A stretch of DNA of 64,000 bases from an uncultured Succinivibrionaceae bacterium (GTDB lineage: Bacteria; Pseudomonadota; Gammaproteobacteria; Enterobacterales; Succinivibrionaceae), in assembly GCA_944390105.1 (NCBI GenBank), contig CALXOV010000060.1, positions 40,454-104,453 on the forward strand, given 5' to 3'. The notes below the pieces were generated by a model that was not told the origin of the DNA, did no database searches, and saw only the letters and a program-made list of their open reading frames with translations. The translations under genes and the position numbers were made by a program. The number at the start of each line of letters is the position of its first letter. The first letter of the stretch is position 1. Shown here piece after piece: positions 37,171-46,395 of this stretch.

Positions 37171-37191
37171 AGTAGCTTTAGATGCTGCTAC
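37171..37191 (-). terminator. Possible terminator after yjjB
   Basis: On the minus strand AGCAGC-ATCTAAA-GCTACT forms a 6-bp stem with one wobble pair, followed by GCGAATTTTTATT. A second weak stem, CAGGCG/CGCCTG, lies at 37198-37221. Together they plausibly end the yjjPB transcript. Confidence 0.4.
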
Positions 37192-37239
37192 TTTAGGCAG
37201 GCGTCTGGTCGGCAGCGCCTGCAGGAGATATAGTATTTA

Positions 37240-37722
37240 CTAAAAATGATGATAGCGATAGCGGTAGAAAAAAAGTGGCGGTATCGCAATCCCCAAGGCG
37301 ATGGCCAGCATCACGGCCACGACGCGCATGCTGCAGGCAAACAGCGTAATAATGTTTTGATGAATGAGATCCGGACTTTGCGCTTCAACGACCTGTAACA
37401 GCGCCAGCAGGGCACTGTAGGCATCTAGGCCGGGGATCAGGACGATGACGCACGGCGGCAGCAGTACCGGCCGCGGGATCTGTAGTTTGGGTGCTACGTA
37501 AATAAAGATCAGGGAAATGAGCGCACAGGCGATAAAGGCGCTACTGACGGCAGAAAAGTTGAGCGACAGCAGCAGTTCGCGGCTGCTTTTGCAGATAAAG
37601 GCGCCGGCTGCAATATACGGCAGGATGGCGCGTGGTACGGCAAAGATAACGGCAAAGGCCGGGCCCACCAAGGCGGCCACCAGCCCGGGCAGCAGTAGAT
37701 GCGTGGCAATGAAACTTAGCAT
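37240..37722 (-). CDS. yjjB: YjjB-like subunit of threonine/serine (succinate) exporter
   Basis: 160-residue membrane protein with about four to five helices, matching the ThrE_2 (DUF3815) half of the split ThrE exporter family; E. coli YjjB is 157 residues. The conserved VLLPPCVIVLIPGLDAYSALL block is clear. AGGAGG precedes the ATG and the gene overlaps yjjP by seven bases. In E. coli the YjjPB pair has been linked to succinate export, which would fit a cell with frdABCD. Substrate here is inferred. Confidence 0.85.
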   Translation of the reverse strand: MLSFIATHLLLPGLVAALVGPAFAVIFAVPRAILPYIAAGAFICKSSRELLLSLNFSAVSSAFIACALISLIFIYVAPKLQIPRPVLLPPCVIVLIPGLDAYSALLALLQVVEAQSPDLIHQNIITLFACSMRVVAVMLAIALGIAIPPLFFYRYRYHHF

Positions 37723-38516
37723 GTTACCTCCTGCAGCAGGGCGAGCAACTCAATGCCGCCTAAAAGGCCGATGGCAGCACCGAAAATAATGGTGAGACCG
37801 TAACACAGGCGGATGATTCCGGTAGCCAGATAGCCCTTAAAAATGTCTAAAAAGCCGTTCATTAAGGGAAAGCCCGGCACTAATAGCAGCGAGGTGGCCA
37901 TCAGACCTAAGGAAATTTGTTCCGGCGCCAGCCTAAACAATTGTCCGCACAGCCCCGCGCCAAGACTTCCTACTAAGGCAGCACACATTACGGCAAAAAT
38001 CTCAAAAAAGCGGCGTTTTAGCATCATAAGCCGGCACAGCATTAAGCCCAGACCGCCTGTGGCAGCGCACCCTGCGGCGCTGAGCGTCCCGCCGTTGAGC
38101 AGGGTAAAACCGGCGGCGGCTAGTGCGGCCAAGGCGATGATCATGGGTTGCGGGTAGGTTTTAAGCGGTACATGTTCAATTGCCTGATAGATGGCACTTA
38201 AACTGCCGCACTCTCCGCGCTCAGCTTTAAGGCACAGGCGATAAAGCGCGCTTACGGCGTACAGGTTGATGCCAAAATGGGCAATCGCGCGGTACTCATG
38301 CACGCTGTGCCCGCGGGAGCTTAACTTAACATGTACTCCGGTACGATCAAAACCCAGCTCCAGAGCTGTCGGCACAATGCCTAAGGCTTTGCTCATGATT
38401 TGCGCAGATTGCATGATAAGGCGCGTTTCGGCGCCGCACTGTGCCAGCTTCCAGCATAGCGTACACAAGATTTTGGCCTGCAGCGTCAGGCGCTGCGCTG
38501 AGGTCAGTTCCGTCAT
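37716..38516 (-). CDS. yjjP: YjjP-like subunit of threonine/serine (succinate) exporter
   Basis: 266 residues (E. coli 256): a soluble N-terminal domain of about 115 residues (CWKLAQCGAETRLIMQSA, LELGFDRTGVHV) followed by five or so membrane helices with the LLLVPGFPLMNGFLDIFKGY motif of the ThrE family. ATG 38516 is chosen because AAGGAG is six bases upstream; the longer frame from 38573 is unconserved. Partner of YjjB; the two must assemble for transport. Confidence 0.87.
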   Translation of the reverse strand: MTELTSAQRLTLQAKILCTLCWKLAQCGAETRLIMQSAQIMSKALGIVPTALELGFDRTGVHVKLSSRGHSVHEYRAIAHFGINLYAVSALYRLCLKAERGECGSLSAIYQAIEHVPLKTYPQPMIIALAALAAAGFTLLNGGTLSAAGCAATGGLGLMLCRLMMLKRRFFEIFAVMCAALVGSLGAGLCGQLFRLAPEQISLGLMATSLLLVPGFPLMNGFLDIFKGYLATGIIRLCYGLTIIFGAAIGLLGGIELLALLQEVTC

Positions 38517-38712
38517 GAACCTCTCCTTGCGTGAAAAAGTTGCCACGAGCGGATTGTACTGAAGCGTCCGCACCTTTGTCTAATCACGTTAAACTGGTGC
38601 TAGACGACAGCATTAAGGAAAGCTGCTGCAACTGCGGGTAAATTTTTGTGCAAGGTAAGGCTCTTTTTGGAGTAAAATAGCGCAAATTTTTTCAGCTAAA
38701 AAAGGACAACAG

Positions 38713-39294
38713 ATGAGCACTCCCTGCTTTGGCGCTTTACAAGCACGCATTCTGCGGGACGGCAAGTGTCTGCCCGGCGGTATTCTGAAAGTAGACGGCT
38801 TCATTAATCATCAAATCGATCCGGATCTGCTTGAGCAGATGAGCGTGGAGTTCATCCGCCGCTTTGCCTCGGTGGAGTTCAATAAAATCCTCACCATTGA
38901 GGCCTCAGGAATTGCGCCTGCCATCATGCTGGGATTTTTACTCCATCTGCCGGTGGTCTTTGCCAAAAAGAAAAAGCCATCGACTATGGATAATATGCTC
39001 ACTACCTCGGTGTTCTCCTTTACTAAAAACCGCAGCTATGATGTCTGCTGCAGTAAAGACTTTTTAAAGCCTAGCGACAAAGTGCTGTTTATTGACGATT
39101 TTTTAGCCAACGGCAATGCCGCTAAGGGCATTATTGATTTAGTGCAGCAGGCTGGGGCACAGCTTGCTGGCATGGGCTTTTTAATTGAAAAGTCCTTTCA
39201 GCACGGCGGCGATTACTTACGCGAGCAGGGGATTAAAGTAGAGTCTTTGGCGGTCATTAAGAGCCTTGATAACTGCACCATCGAATTTGCTTAA
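38713..39294 (+). CDS. xpt: Xanthine phosphoribosyltransferase
   Basis: 193-residue purine salvage enzyme converting xanthine and PRPP to XMP. The sequence follows the Bacillus-type Xpt rather than E. coli Gpt: [25 protein letters not shown], the PRPP loop [15 protein letters not shown] and the IEKSFQHGG element. AAGGA lies six bases before the ATG. A xanthine permease gene follows on the same strand, a salvage pair as in the Bacillus xpt-pbuX operon. No purine riboswitch was found upstream. Secure. Confidence 0.93.
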   Translation: MSTPCFGALQARILRDGKCLPGGILKVDGFINHQIDPDLLEQMSVEFIRRFASVEFNKILTIEASGIAPAIMLGFLLHLPVVFAKKKKPSTMDNMLTTSVFSFTKNRSYDVCCSKDFLKPSDKVLFIDDFLANGNAAKGIIDLVQQAGAQLAGMGFLIEKSFQHGGDYLREQGIKVESLAVIKSLDNCTIEFA

Positions 39295-39399
39295 GCCTCA
39301 TATCCCGCATGAGGAAGTTTATCCCGCAGCGGCCGACGTTTTAGGAGTACGTTAAGCCGCCAGCTGACCATGTTAGCTTAGTTTTTGGTTCTTGCGAAG

Positions 39400-39423
39400 G
39401 CCTGCAGCTGTTGCAGGCTTTTT
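39400..39423 (+). terminator. Intrinsic terminator between xpt and the xanthine permease
   Basis: GCCTGCA-GCTGT-TGCAGGC followed by TTTTT (39400-39423). It ends 36 bases before the permease start, so the permease is either expressed by partial read-through or from its own promoter. Confidence 0.75.
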
Positions 39424-39459
39424 GCGTTTACTTACTGACGTTTAAAGGAAAACCTGCCC

Positions 39460-40812
39460 ATGGAAGAGCAGAATAAACAAGATAAGCTGCAGACGCCGCA
39501 TGCCTTTGCGGCTGATTTAATTTACGGTCTGGAGGATCGTCCGCCGTTTAAGGATGCGCTGTTTGCTGCGGTGCAGCATCTTTTGGCCATCTTTGTGGCG
39601 ATCATCACTCCGCCGCTGATTATTGCCGGTGCGCTCGGCTTTGATCTTGAGATCACTTCCTTTTTAGTCTCAATGTCGCTCTTTGCCTCGGGCATTGCTA
39701 CCTTTATTCAGTGCCGCCGCATTGGCCCTATTGGCTGCGGTCTGTTGTGCATTCAGGGCACCAGCTTTTCCTTTATTGCGCCGATTATTGCAGCCGGCAT
39801 GACCGGCGGTTTGTCCACTATCATCGGAGCGGTGATGGCAGGCTCGGTGGTGGAAATGTTTATTTCGCGCTGCCTCAAGTACACTAGGCGCATTATCACG
39901 CCCTTAGTGTCGGGTATTGTGGTGACCTTAATCGGCATGAGCTTAATTAAGGTCGGCATCAGCGCCTGCGGTGGTGGCGTGGCTGCGCAGCAGAACGGTA
40001 CTTTCGGCTCCCTGCAGAATTTAGGAGTGGCCGCGTTCGTGCTGATTTTAATTCTGCTCTTCAACCGTAGCTCTAATCGCTATCTGCGCATGAGCTCAAT
40101 TGTGCTGGGCATTATTGCCGGCTACGCTCTGGCCTATTTCCTGGGCATGGTGGATTTTTCCCGCGCCGCGGACTTGGGCGGCTTCAATATACCGCTGCCT
40201 TTTAAATACGGAGTGGACTTTGATGTCTCGTCAGTTATTGCATTAGGCATTGTATATCTTATTACTGCGATTGAAGCCTATGGCGATATTACTGCCAATT
40301 CAATGATCTCTGGCGAGCCGGTGGAAGGCGAGAAATTCATGAAGCGCGCCTCTGGCGGCATTTTAGCTGACGGCTTTAATTCCTTTCTTGCCGGCGTGCT
40401 TAATTCCTTCCCCAATTCTATCTTTGCGCAGAATAACGGCATGATTCAACTCACCGGCGTGGCTAGCCGTTATGTCGGCTATTTTATTGCTGTGCTGCTG
40501 ATTTTATTAGGCCTGTTCCCGGCTGTCGGCATTATTTTCTCCTTAATGCCTGATCCGGTGTTGGGCGGCGCGACTTTACTGATGTTTGGCACGGTCGCAG
40601 CTTCAGGCATGCGCATTATTGCCTCGCAGCCGATTAATCGTAAGGCGATTTTAGTGATGGCGCTCTCCTTCTCAATAGGCCTTAGCGTAGAGATGGTGCC
40701 GGCGATTTTAAGCCAGATGCCGGAAGTCATCCGCGGCATCTTCTCTTCAGGGATCACGGCAGGGGGCGTGACGGCGATGCTGGCAAATTACTTCATCCGC
40801 ATTAAGGAATAA
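39460..40812 (+). CDS. Xanthine/uric acid permease of the NCS2 family
   Basis: 450-residue proton-coupled nucleobase transporter with about 14 membrane segments. It begins with the UapA/XanQ-type ALEDRPP-like motif (GLEDRPPFKDALFAAVQHLLA), has the CIQGTSFSF substrate segment, ITAIEAYGDITANS and the signature QNNGMIQLTGVASRYVG. Similar to XanQ/PbuX; urate transport is a possible alternative. The xpt neighbour supports xanthine. AAAGGAAA precedes the ATG. Confidence 0.9.
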   Translation: MEEQNKQDKLQTPHAFAADLIYGLEDRPPFKDALFAAVQHLLAIFVAIITPPLIIAGALGFDLEITSFLVSMSLFASGIATFIQCRRIGPIGCGLLCIQGTSFSFIAPIIAAGMTGGLSTIIGAVMAGSVVEMFISRCLKYTRRIITPLVSGIVVTLIGMSLIKVGISACGGGVAAQQNGTFGSLQNLGVAAFVLILILLFNRSSNRYLRMSSIVLGIIAGYALAYFLGMVDFSRAADLGGFNIPLPFKYGVDFDVSSVIALGIVYLITAIEAYGDITANSMISGEPVEGEKFMKRASGGILADGFNSFLAGVLNSFPNSIFAQNNGMIQLTGVASRYVGYFIAVLLILLGLFPAVGIIFSLMPDPVLGGATLLMFGTVAASGMRIIASQPINRKAILVMALSFSIGLSVEMVPAILSQMPEVIRGIFSSGITAGGVTAMLANYFIRIKE

Positions 40813-40859
40813 GCGCCTGAAGTGCTCAGTTGCCGCAGCGCTTCATTGAGGACTGCGGC

Positions 40860-41164
40860 TCATATTGTACTGCGTGCGCTTGCGCAACTTCTCTTTATTT
40901 CATTCCAGCTGCAGCGCAGCGATAACGTACGATATTCTTCCCGCGCAGTGGTAATGATCTGCCAGCGGGAGTTGTGCTGCTTGCAGTCGTAATATTGCTC
41001 CAGCACTGTACCTAGCTGTACGGCAGCCCGCCAATACCTAGCGTAGCGATATGGGTTTAGCCCTGAGATTCAGCAGCAGCATCCAAGAGACCACTCATTG
41101 GTTTTTTCACAAGTTGCTTTATTAACTGAAAGCCGCGAAATTCTCCATGCGTGGGGTAGTTCAT
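40860..41164 (-). pseudogene. Decayed copy 1 of an unidentified coding sequence
   Basis: Read on the minus strand in two frames: 41164 to 41057 gives MNYPTHGEFRGFQLIKQLV and ends ...DAAAESQG-stop, and the adjoining frame (41069 to 40860) continues as GLNPYRYARYWRAAVQ with a later core YYDCKQ and REEYRTLSLRCSWNE. A single missing base at the SQG/GLN junction separates them. The same two-frame arrangement, break included, occurs in copy 2 at 42441-42700. The source family is unknown. The rest of the 40813-41305 interval shows only the esterase promoter region. Confidence 0.45.
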
Positions 41165-41305
41165 GACAGAAAAGAGCAGCAAAGCACGGCGTAGCTATGC
41201 TTATAAGGCATGAAATTTGATGAAATCAAAGTATTTGTCAATGCTATGCGGTGCTTCTAAACTTAATCACGGTAAATAGAGCTTAAGCATCAAAGAGGAT
41301 TGTTT

Positions 41306-42340
41306 ATGTTAAAGAAAATATTGCCCTTAGCAATTGCCGCGATTATGGCTTCGGGCTGTCAGGTTCAGAATGCTACAGAGAAATTTCCGGCGTCTGCAAC
41401 TGTAAGTGAGGAGATGGCAAAATCGGTTAACGGTGCTCTGCCAGCGATTTGGCAGTACGACCCCGTTACGCTTGAGGATTGGCACAAGATTGCCTCAGAC
41501 TATCAAAAGAGCGGCAATGCTCGCTCTCAGGCTTTAGCTGACGAGTACGGGGTGACTATTGAAGAGGGGAGCATGCACGGCGTGCGCACTTATACTTTAA
41601 CTCCTAAGAGCATTGATGAAGATCGGGCCTCCAAGGTTATCCTTTATCTGCACGGCGGCGGCTATGTGGTAGGGCACGGTATGTCTGGCACCTATGAGGC
41701 CATTTACCTTGCAGGCTTGCATCACTACAAGATGGTCTGTGTTGACTACCGCATGGCGCCTGACTATCCATATCCGGCGGCTATCAACGATGCCTTTGCC
41801 GTCTATCAGGAGCTCTTAAAGAGCTATGATTCTGATGACATCGCGATATTCGGTACCTCAACTGGCGGCGCCATGACCTTGATCCTAGCTCTGCAGGCTT
41901 ATAATGCCGGCGTTCCAATGCCGGGCGCCTTAGTCTCCGGCACGCCGTGGGCCGATATGGGCAAGGTAGGCGACAGCTATGTGGTCAACGCTGGCGTTGA
42001 TAACATCCTCGGCAATTACGATCACATGCTAAAACATGCCGCCGAGGTCTATGCCCGTGAGGAGAGTCTGAAAAATCCTTTGATCTCCCCAGTCTACGCG
42101 AGCAATGAGGCCCTCAAGGCCTTCCCGCCGACCCTGCTTATCACCGGCACCCGTGACCTTTTTTTAAGCAATACAGCGCGCATGCACACCCGTCTCATGC
42201 TCAATGATGCCCCCAGTGAGCTTTTAGTCTATGAGGCACTCTCTCATGCTCAGTACTACTTAAATCCCCGGGCTCCGGAAACCTTTGAGCACTACGGGCT
42301 CATCAACCGCTTCCTAGAGCGTACCTTACTTAAGGATTAG
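41306..42340 (+). CDS. Lipoprotein esterase of the hormone-sensitive lipase family
   Basis: 344 residues. The signal peptide ends in the lipobox MASGC (Cys18), so the enzyme is probably anchored to a membrane facing the periplasm. The HSL signature LYLHGGGYV provides the oxyanion hole, GTSTGG the nucleophile Ser, TGTRDLF the Asp and LSHAQYY the His. Short-chain esters are the likely substrates. ATG 41306, with AGAGGA six bases upstream, is chosen over TTG 41300. It is flanked on both sides by decayed copies of one sequence. Confidence 0.87.
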   Translation: MLKKILPLAIAAIMASGCQVQNATEKFPASATVSEEMAKSVNGALPAIWQYDPVTLEDWHKIASDYQKSGNARSQALADEYGVTIEEGSMHGVRTYTLTPKSIDEDRASKVILYLHGGGYVVGHGMSGTYEAIYLAGLHHYKMVCVDYRMAPDYPYPAAINDAFAVYQELLKSYDSDDIAIFGTSTGGAMTLILALQAYNAGVPMPGALVSGTPWADMGKVGDSYVVNAGVDNILGNYDHMLKHAAEVYAREESLKNPLISPVYASNEALKAFPPTLLITGTRDLFLSNTARMHTRLMLNDAPSELLVYEALSHAQYYLNPRAPETFEHYGLINRFLERTLLKD

Positions 42341-42366
42341 CCTAAACGCGGCAGGATATTGTGCGT

Positions 42367-42385
42367 AGCCCCATTATGAGGGGCT
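42367..42385 (+). terminator. Possible esterase terminator
   Basis: AGCCCC-ATTATGA-GGGGCT forms a 6-bp stem 26 bases after the stop. There is no T-run, so this is weak. Confidence 0.35.
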
Positions 42386-42440
42386 TGGGCCTGCCCTAGG
42401 CGTCTGAGCCTGCGGATACCGCTAAAGGACGATGAGCAGG

Positions 42441-42647
42441 CTATTGGGAAAGCAGTTCATACTCATTTAAACTGCAGCGCAGCGATAACGCACGATGTTC
42501 TTCTCGTGCGCTGAGGTGAAGCGCTGCCGGCAGGAGCTTGTACTGTTTGCATTCGTAATACTTCAGCACGGTATCTGCCTGTACGGCAGCAACTTGGTAA
42601 GACTGCACGCCATTTGCAGCGCAGCGATATTGGTTGAGTCCTGCGAT
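42441..42647 (-). pseudogene. Decayed copy 2 of an unidentified coding sequence
   Basis: Minus-strand frame reading IAGLNQYRCAANGVQSYQVAAVQ, then VLKYYECKQYKLLP, ending REEHRALSLRCSLNEYELLSQ-stop. It matches copy 1 at 40860-41069 at protein and DNA level. Just upstream, DDATKSQ in another frame matches DAAAESQ of copy 1, so the one-base break is at the same place. The rest of the 42341-42717 interval holds no other gene I can support. Confidence 0.45.
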
Positions 42648-42717
42648 TTAGTGGCATCATCCTACAGACCGAAGCTATCAAAGCCGGCGATCGCTGGGGC
42701 CGCTGCAGGGCTTATAC

Positions 42718-44787
42718 CTAAGCTTCCGCCTTGGGACGATTGCTGACTATCACAGTGCTTCGCGCCGGCAGAGTCATGCTGACGCCGGCGGTCAGTTCCT
42801 TGAGGCAGGCGGCGGCATACTCGTCAGTCTGCTTCTGCTGGCCGTAGACGTTGACTTGTAAATCTTCACGTGACAGCAGCTCGTACAGTCCCTCCAAGCC
42901 TTCGCCGTGATCGGTGCGTCGCACATTGCGTCCTGACAGCGGAATTAATAGATTCTCGCCGGAATCTCCGCCGCTTTCCTCGGCAATCGCATCAGAAGGC
43001 AGATAGAGTGCAGCTAAAAGCGGGAAGAGAATAGAGCCTTGTTCAATTTTGACGTTTTGGCGTGAGGCATTGACTAAGACGATGGCAAAGCGGTTTTGGT
43101 ATAGGCGAATGTAGCCGAAATACGCGCCGCCAGAGCAGATGAATACTAATGAACCGACGGTCAGCGCAGGATTAGCGCGGCGCAGCGCGGCAAGTTCAGT
43201 AAGCGTACTCTGTAGCTGTGCGCTATAGGGGGTAACATGATGATCGGCCATCGCGGCAAAGGGCAGCGGAGCGCGCGGCCCGAGGTCGTACTGCGTGATG
43301 GCATCGCCCAGCTCATCGCCCTGATACACGCACGGAATACCGCGCCATGTAAAGAGCACGGCTAAGGCAGCTAAATAGAGATTCTTTTCCCCGCCGATAA
43401 TCGAGAAAAAGCGGGGTAAATGCTCGTTATCCAATTCATTGAGCAGACACAGCTTGATCTGCTGCGGCATGCCGACAGAGTAATTTTCGGTGGTACGGCG
43501 CAGATCTTCACCAGTATAAGGCGTCGGCTCTCCAGAGAGCGACACGCCACCGAAGAAGGCGCGCATCGGGCTTAAAAACCCGGTGTAATTGACCGCCCCG
43601 TCCAAATTGCCGTCGGTATTGAGCACGTAGCGCGCATCGCTGCTGATATCGCCTAACATTAAGCAGTTGGGATATTCAGCGCGCGCCGAGCGGCAGATTT
43701 CGCGCAGGCGCTTGACGTTATTTTGCGCGGTACCGCCGTCGCCTATCTGCGCTGCGGCAGTAAGGCACCAGCCATCAATGCCATAGGGCAAACGCAACCA
43801 TTTACGCACTGCGCTGTTTTTGTCTTTATAAATAGCCTGACGTACCGAGCGTGCGGCAAAATCGAGCTTGGGCAGCTGCGGATTGTGCTGCTGATAGCGC
43901 GCTTCGCCGTCTTTATTAAAGGTATAGAAGCCGCGGTAAGGCGAATCCTCATGATGGCACGCTCCTTTGCCGGTGCGCTCCTGACGGTCAAACCACGGAT
44001 GGAGATCGCCGGTGTGATTGAAAGGAGCGCTGAGCAAAATATGCATTTCGTAGCCCATCGCATCACGGCGCAGGCGCTTTAATGCACCGTTGCCGCCAAA
44101 ATGCGGATCAATCACATCGTAATCTTCAGGATCGTTTTTACTCACCGAAGGGGCTTTGAAAATCGGGGATAACAGAATGCCGTCGCAGCCTAACGCGCGG
44201 ATATAGGGTAGCATGGCGGCGGTGCCGTCTAAATCTCCGCCGCAGTGAATGCTGTCTAAATCCTTATATTCAAATTCCGCCGCATGAATTGGCTCATCAG
44301 CAGGATAATGCTGTGCGTCAATCACAAAGCATCCTTTGGAGGAGGCAAAGCGATCGGGGAAAATCTGATAGAGCACTAAATCGGGCACAAAATCGGGATG
44401 ATGGGGCTGTACCTCAAAGGCAAAGCAGTGCTGCAGCAGCGGACATTCACGCGACATTCCGAGGGAACTGTACCACACTACGTCAGAAATAGTGCCGTTG
44501 AGCGCATGGGTAAGCGAAATCTTAAAGCTGTAGAACTGCAGATTAGCGCCTTCAGCATTAGGCATGGCGGCTTCAAAGCGGTGAATGCCCGAGCGCGAGC
44601 CGGTATAGCGCATGGTAACGGCAATCGGCTCATGCTGTGGAAAAGCTACTAAGGTGCAGGTCAGGCGCTTCGGATCGGCTCCGCGCACAAACAGCACCGC
44701 TGTTTCGGCATTCGCTGCCGGCGCGGTGCAGGTGTGAAAGCACTGAAAGGGAAGATTAGTGCGCGGCGAAGAGGTATTCTGACGCAT
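42718..44787 (-). CDS. GH13 alpha-amylase-family protein (MalZ/neopullulanase type) with substituted catalytic residues
   Basis: 689 residues: an N-terminal beta domain (about 1-125), the (beta/alpha)8 barrel from LYQIFPDRF (139) with DGILLSPIF and YDVIDPHFGG, then a C-terminal beta domain. The barrel aligns well with E. coli MalZ, but all three catalytic acids are altered. The nucleophile site GWRLD is GWCLT (Thr343), the acid/base site GE is GD (Asp380), and the third acid in LDSHD is LDNEH (His456). Hydrolysis of glycosidic bonds is therefore doubtful. The frame is intact and SD AGGAG precedes ATG 44787. It follows pepD at 11 bases. A glucan-binding or regulatory role is possible. Confidence 0.85.
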   Translation of the reverse strand: MRQNTSSPRTNLPFQCFHTCTAPAANAETAVLFVRGADPKRLTCTLVAFPQHEPIAVTMRYTGSRSGIHRFEAAMPNAEGANLQFYSFKISLTHALNGTISDVVWYSSLGMSRECPLLQHCFAFEVQPHHPDFVPDLVLYQIFPDRFASSKGCFVIDAQHYPADEPIHAAEFEYKDLDSIHCGGDLDGTAAMLPYIRALGCDGILLSPIFKAPSVSKNDPEDYDVIDPHFGGNGALKRLRRDAMGYEMHILLSAPFNHTGDLHPWFDRQERTGKGACHHEDSPYRGFYTFNKDGEARYQQHNPQLPKLDFAARSVRQAIYKDKNSAVRKWLRLPYGIDGWCLTAAAQIGDGGTAQNNVKRLREICRSARAEYPNCLMLGDISSDARYVLNTDGNLDGAVNYTGFLSPMRAFFGGVSLSGEPTPYTGEDLRRTTENYSVGMPQQIKLCLLNELDNEHLPRFFSIIGGEKNLYLAALAVLFTWRGIPCVYQGDELGDAITQYDLGPRAPLPFAAMADHHVTPYSAQLQSTLTELAALRRANPALTVGSLVFICSGGAYFGYIRLYQNRFAIVLVNASRQNVKIEQGSILFPLLAALYLPSDAIAEESGGDSGENLLIPLSGRNVRRTDHGEGLEGLYELLSREDLQVNVYGQQKQTDEYAAACLKELTAGVSMTLPARSTVIVSNRPKAEA

Positions 44788-44798
44788 GATAAACTCTC

Positions 44799-46262
44799 CT
44801 AAAGTTCAGCTAAAGTGCGGCGCAGCATCGCATATGCAGTCTGTACGGCGGCAATATCGCAGTGCTCATCTGCCGAATGCGGGTGCTTTACCGTAGGTCC
44901 TAAGGAGGCAAGCTGTAGTTGCGGATTTTTGGCGGCAAAGGCGGCGGTCTCGAGACCTGCATGCAGCGCGGTTACCTGCATGCTGCGTCCGGTCTCGGCG
45001 GCATAATGGCGTTTGAGCGCATTAATCAGCGGCGTATCGGCTGGGGACTGCCAGCAGCCTTCACGATGCGGTGAGGCAAGCTCAGTCTTATCGGACAGAT
45101 AACACAAGGAAGCTACCTTATCGCTGATTAAATCTAGGGCAAAATCGTTCAGCGAGCGCGCTAACAGCTCAATGGAGATAACATTATCCTGAGTGCTGAT
45201 AAGGCCTAAGTTGCAGGATGTTTCAACGACGGACTTATCTTCAGCAAACGGACGCACCGGGCCGGATGGCAGATTATTGATAAGGCTTAGGCACTCAATA
45301 GTATCGCCAAAGGAGAAGTAAGCGCCGGCCTGCTGCTGCGTTAGTTCGAGGCGCATGTGCGGATCGGTATCCTGATAGAGCAACTTAAAGCGGGCAAAGG
45401 CAATCAGCAGCGCTTGTTTAAAATCCTCTAAGTCAGCTTGTGGCAGTACTACGTAGTAGGTGGCTTGATTAGGAATTGCGTTGCGTACCGTGCCGCCGTC
45501 CACGCTTTGCAGATAAAAATCAAAGTCGCTGCTTTGACTTAACAGCAATGCGGCCATGAGATTAATCGCATTGGCACGTCCTAAATGAATATCGGTGCCG
45601 CTGTGTCCGCCGGCGAGAGCAGTTAAATGCAGCTTAAGGCCGACTAAAGGCTCGTTTGCCGCATCGGGGGATTGCTTGTTGTCACCACTAAAGCTTATCT
45701 GCAGATCCTGCGATCCGGCAGAGGCAATAAAGATATAGCCGTCTTCCTCAGAGTCAAGATTGAGCAGATATTTAGCCTGCAGATATTTGGCATCCAGCGT
45801 CGCAGCACCTATCATTGAGGTTTCTTCTGCGACGGTGAAGATGGCGCGCAGCGGACCGTGTTCTAAGGTATCGTCGGCAAGCAGTGCCAGGCTAAGTGCC
45901 ATGCCGATGCCATCATCGGCGCCTAAGGAAGTGCCGTCAGCGTATAGGCTGCCGCCGCGGATCAGCGGGCGGATGGGGTCGGTCAGGAAATTGTGGGTGC
46001 TGTCAGGGCGCTTGGCCGGAACCATGTCTTGATGACTCTGCAGGATGACGCAGGGATGCCCCTCACGGCCGGGGGTAGCGGCTTTTTCGATGATCACATT
46101 GCCCACCTCATCCTGTACCGCCGGCAGCTGATGCTGTGCGGCAAATTGCATCAGGTAGGCGCCAATGGCTGCTTCATGCCCGGAGATGTGGGGGATCGCG
46201 CAGATATCGGCAAAGTAGGTAAAAACCGCCTGCGGATCTAACTGCTTGATATCATCAATCAT
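44799..46262 (-). CDS. pepD: Aminoacyl-histidine dipeptidase (peptidase D)
   Basis: 487-residue cytosolic M20-family dipeptidase (E. coli PepD 485). Metal ligands are His in ILQSHQDMV, bridging Asp in LGADDGIGM, Glu in AEETSMIGA and Asp in LNLDSEEDG. Splits Xaa-His and many other dipeptides. AAGGA lies nine bases before the ATG. Immediately upstream of the GH13 protein gene, probably cotranscribed. Confidence 0.95.
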   Translation of the reverse strand: MIDDIKQLDPQAVFTYFADICAIPHISGHEAAIGAYLMQFAAQHQLPAVQDEVGNVIIEKAATPGREGHPCVILQSHQDMVPAKRPDSTHNFLTDPIRPLIRGGSLYADGTSLGADDGIGMALSLALLADDTLEHGPLRAIFTVAEETSMIGAATLDAKYLQAKYLLNLDSEEDGYIFIASAGSQDLQISFSGDNKQSPDAANEPLVGLKLHLTALAGGHSGTDIHLGRANAINLMAALLLSQSSDFDFYLQSVDGGTVRNAIPNQATYYVVLPQADLEDFKQALLIAFARFKLLYQDTDPHMRLELTQQQAGAYFSFGDTIECLSLINNLPSGPVRPFAEDKSVVETSCNLGLISTQDNVISIELLARSLNDFALDLISDKVASLCYLSDKTELASPHREGCWQSPADTPLINALKRHYAAETGRSMQVTALHAGLETAAFAAKNPQLQLASLGPTVKHPHSADEHCDIAAVQTAYAMLRRTLAEL

Positions 46263-46395
46263 TTTTCTGCATCCTTAGCTTAAGTTATTCTTTTTGGCAT
46301 TAAGGATGCATTATATCGCGGAAAGGGCGGGCGCCGCAGGGGGCCGCGCTGTCAGTTCTGCCGTGGCTCGTGCTAAAAGCGATATCGGTTTAGGA

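Noticed and set aside
38574..38712. Purine riboswitch before xpt
   Set aside because: No three-way junction core or conserved loops could be found; only an ordinary leader.
43723..44082. Plus-strand frame of 119 codons inside the GH13 gene
   Set aside because: Antisense shadow of a well-matched barrel region.
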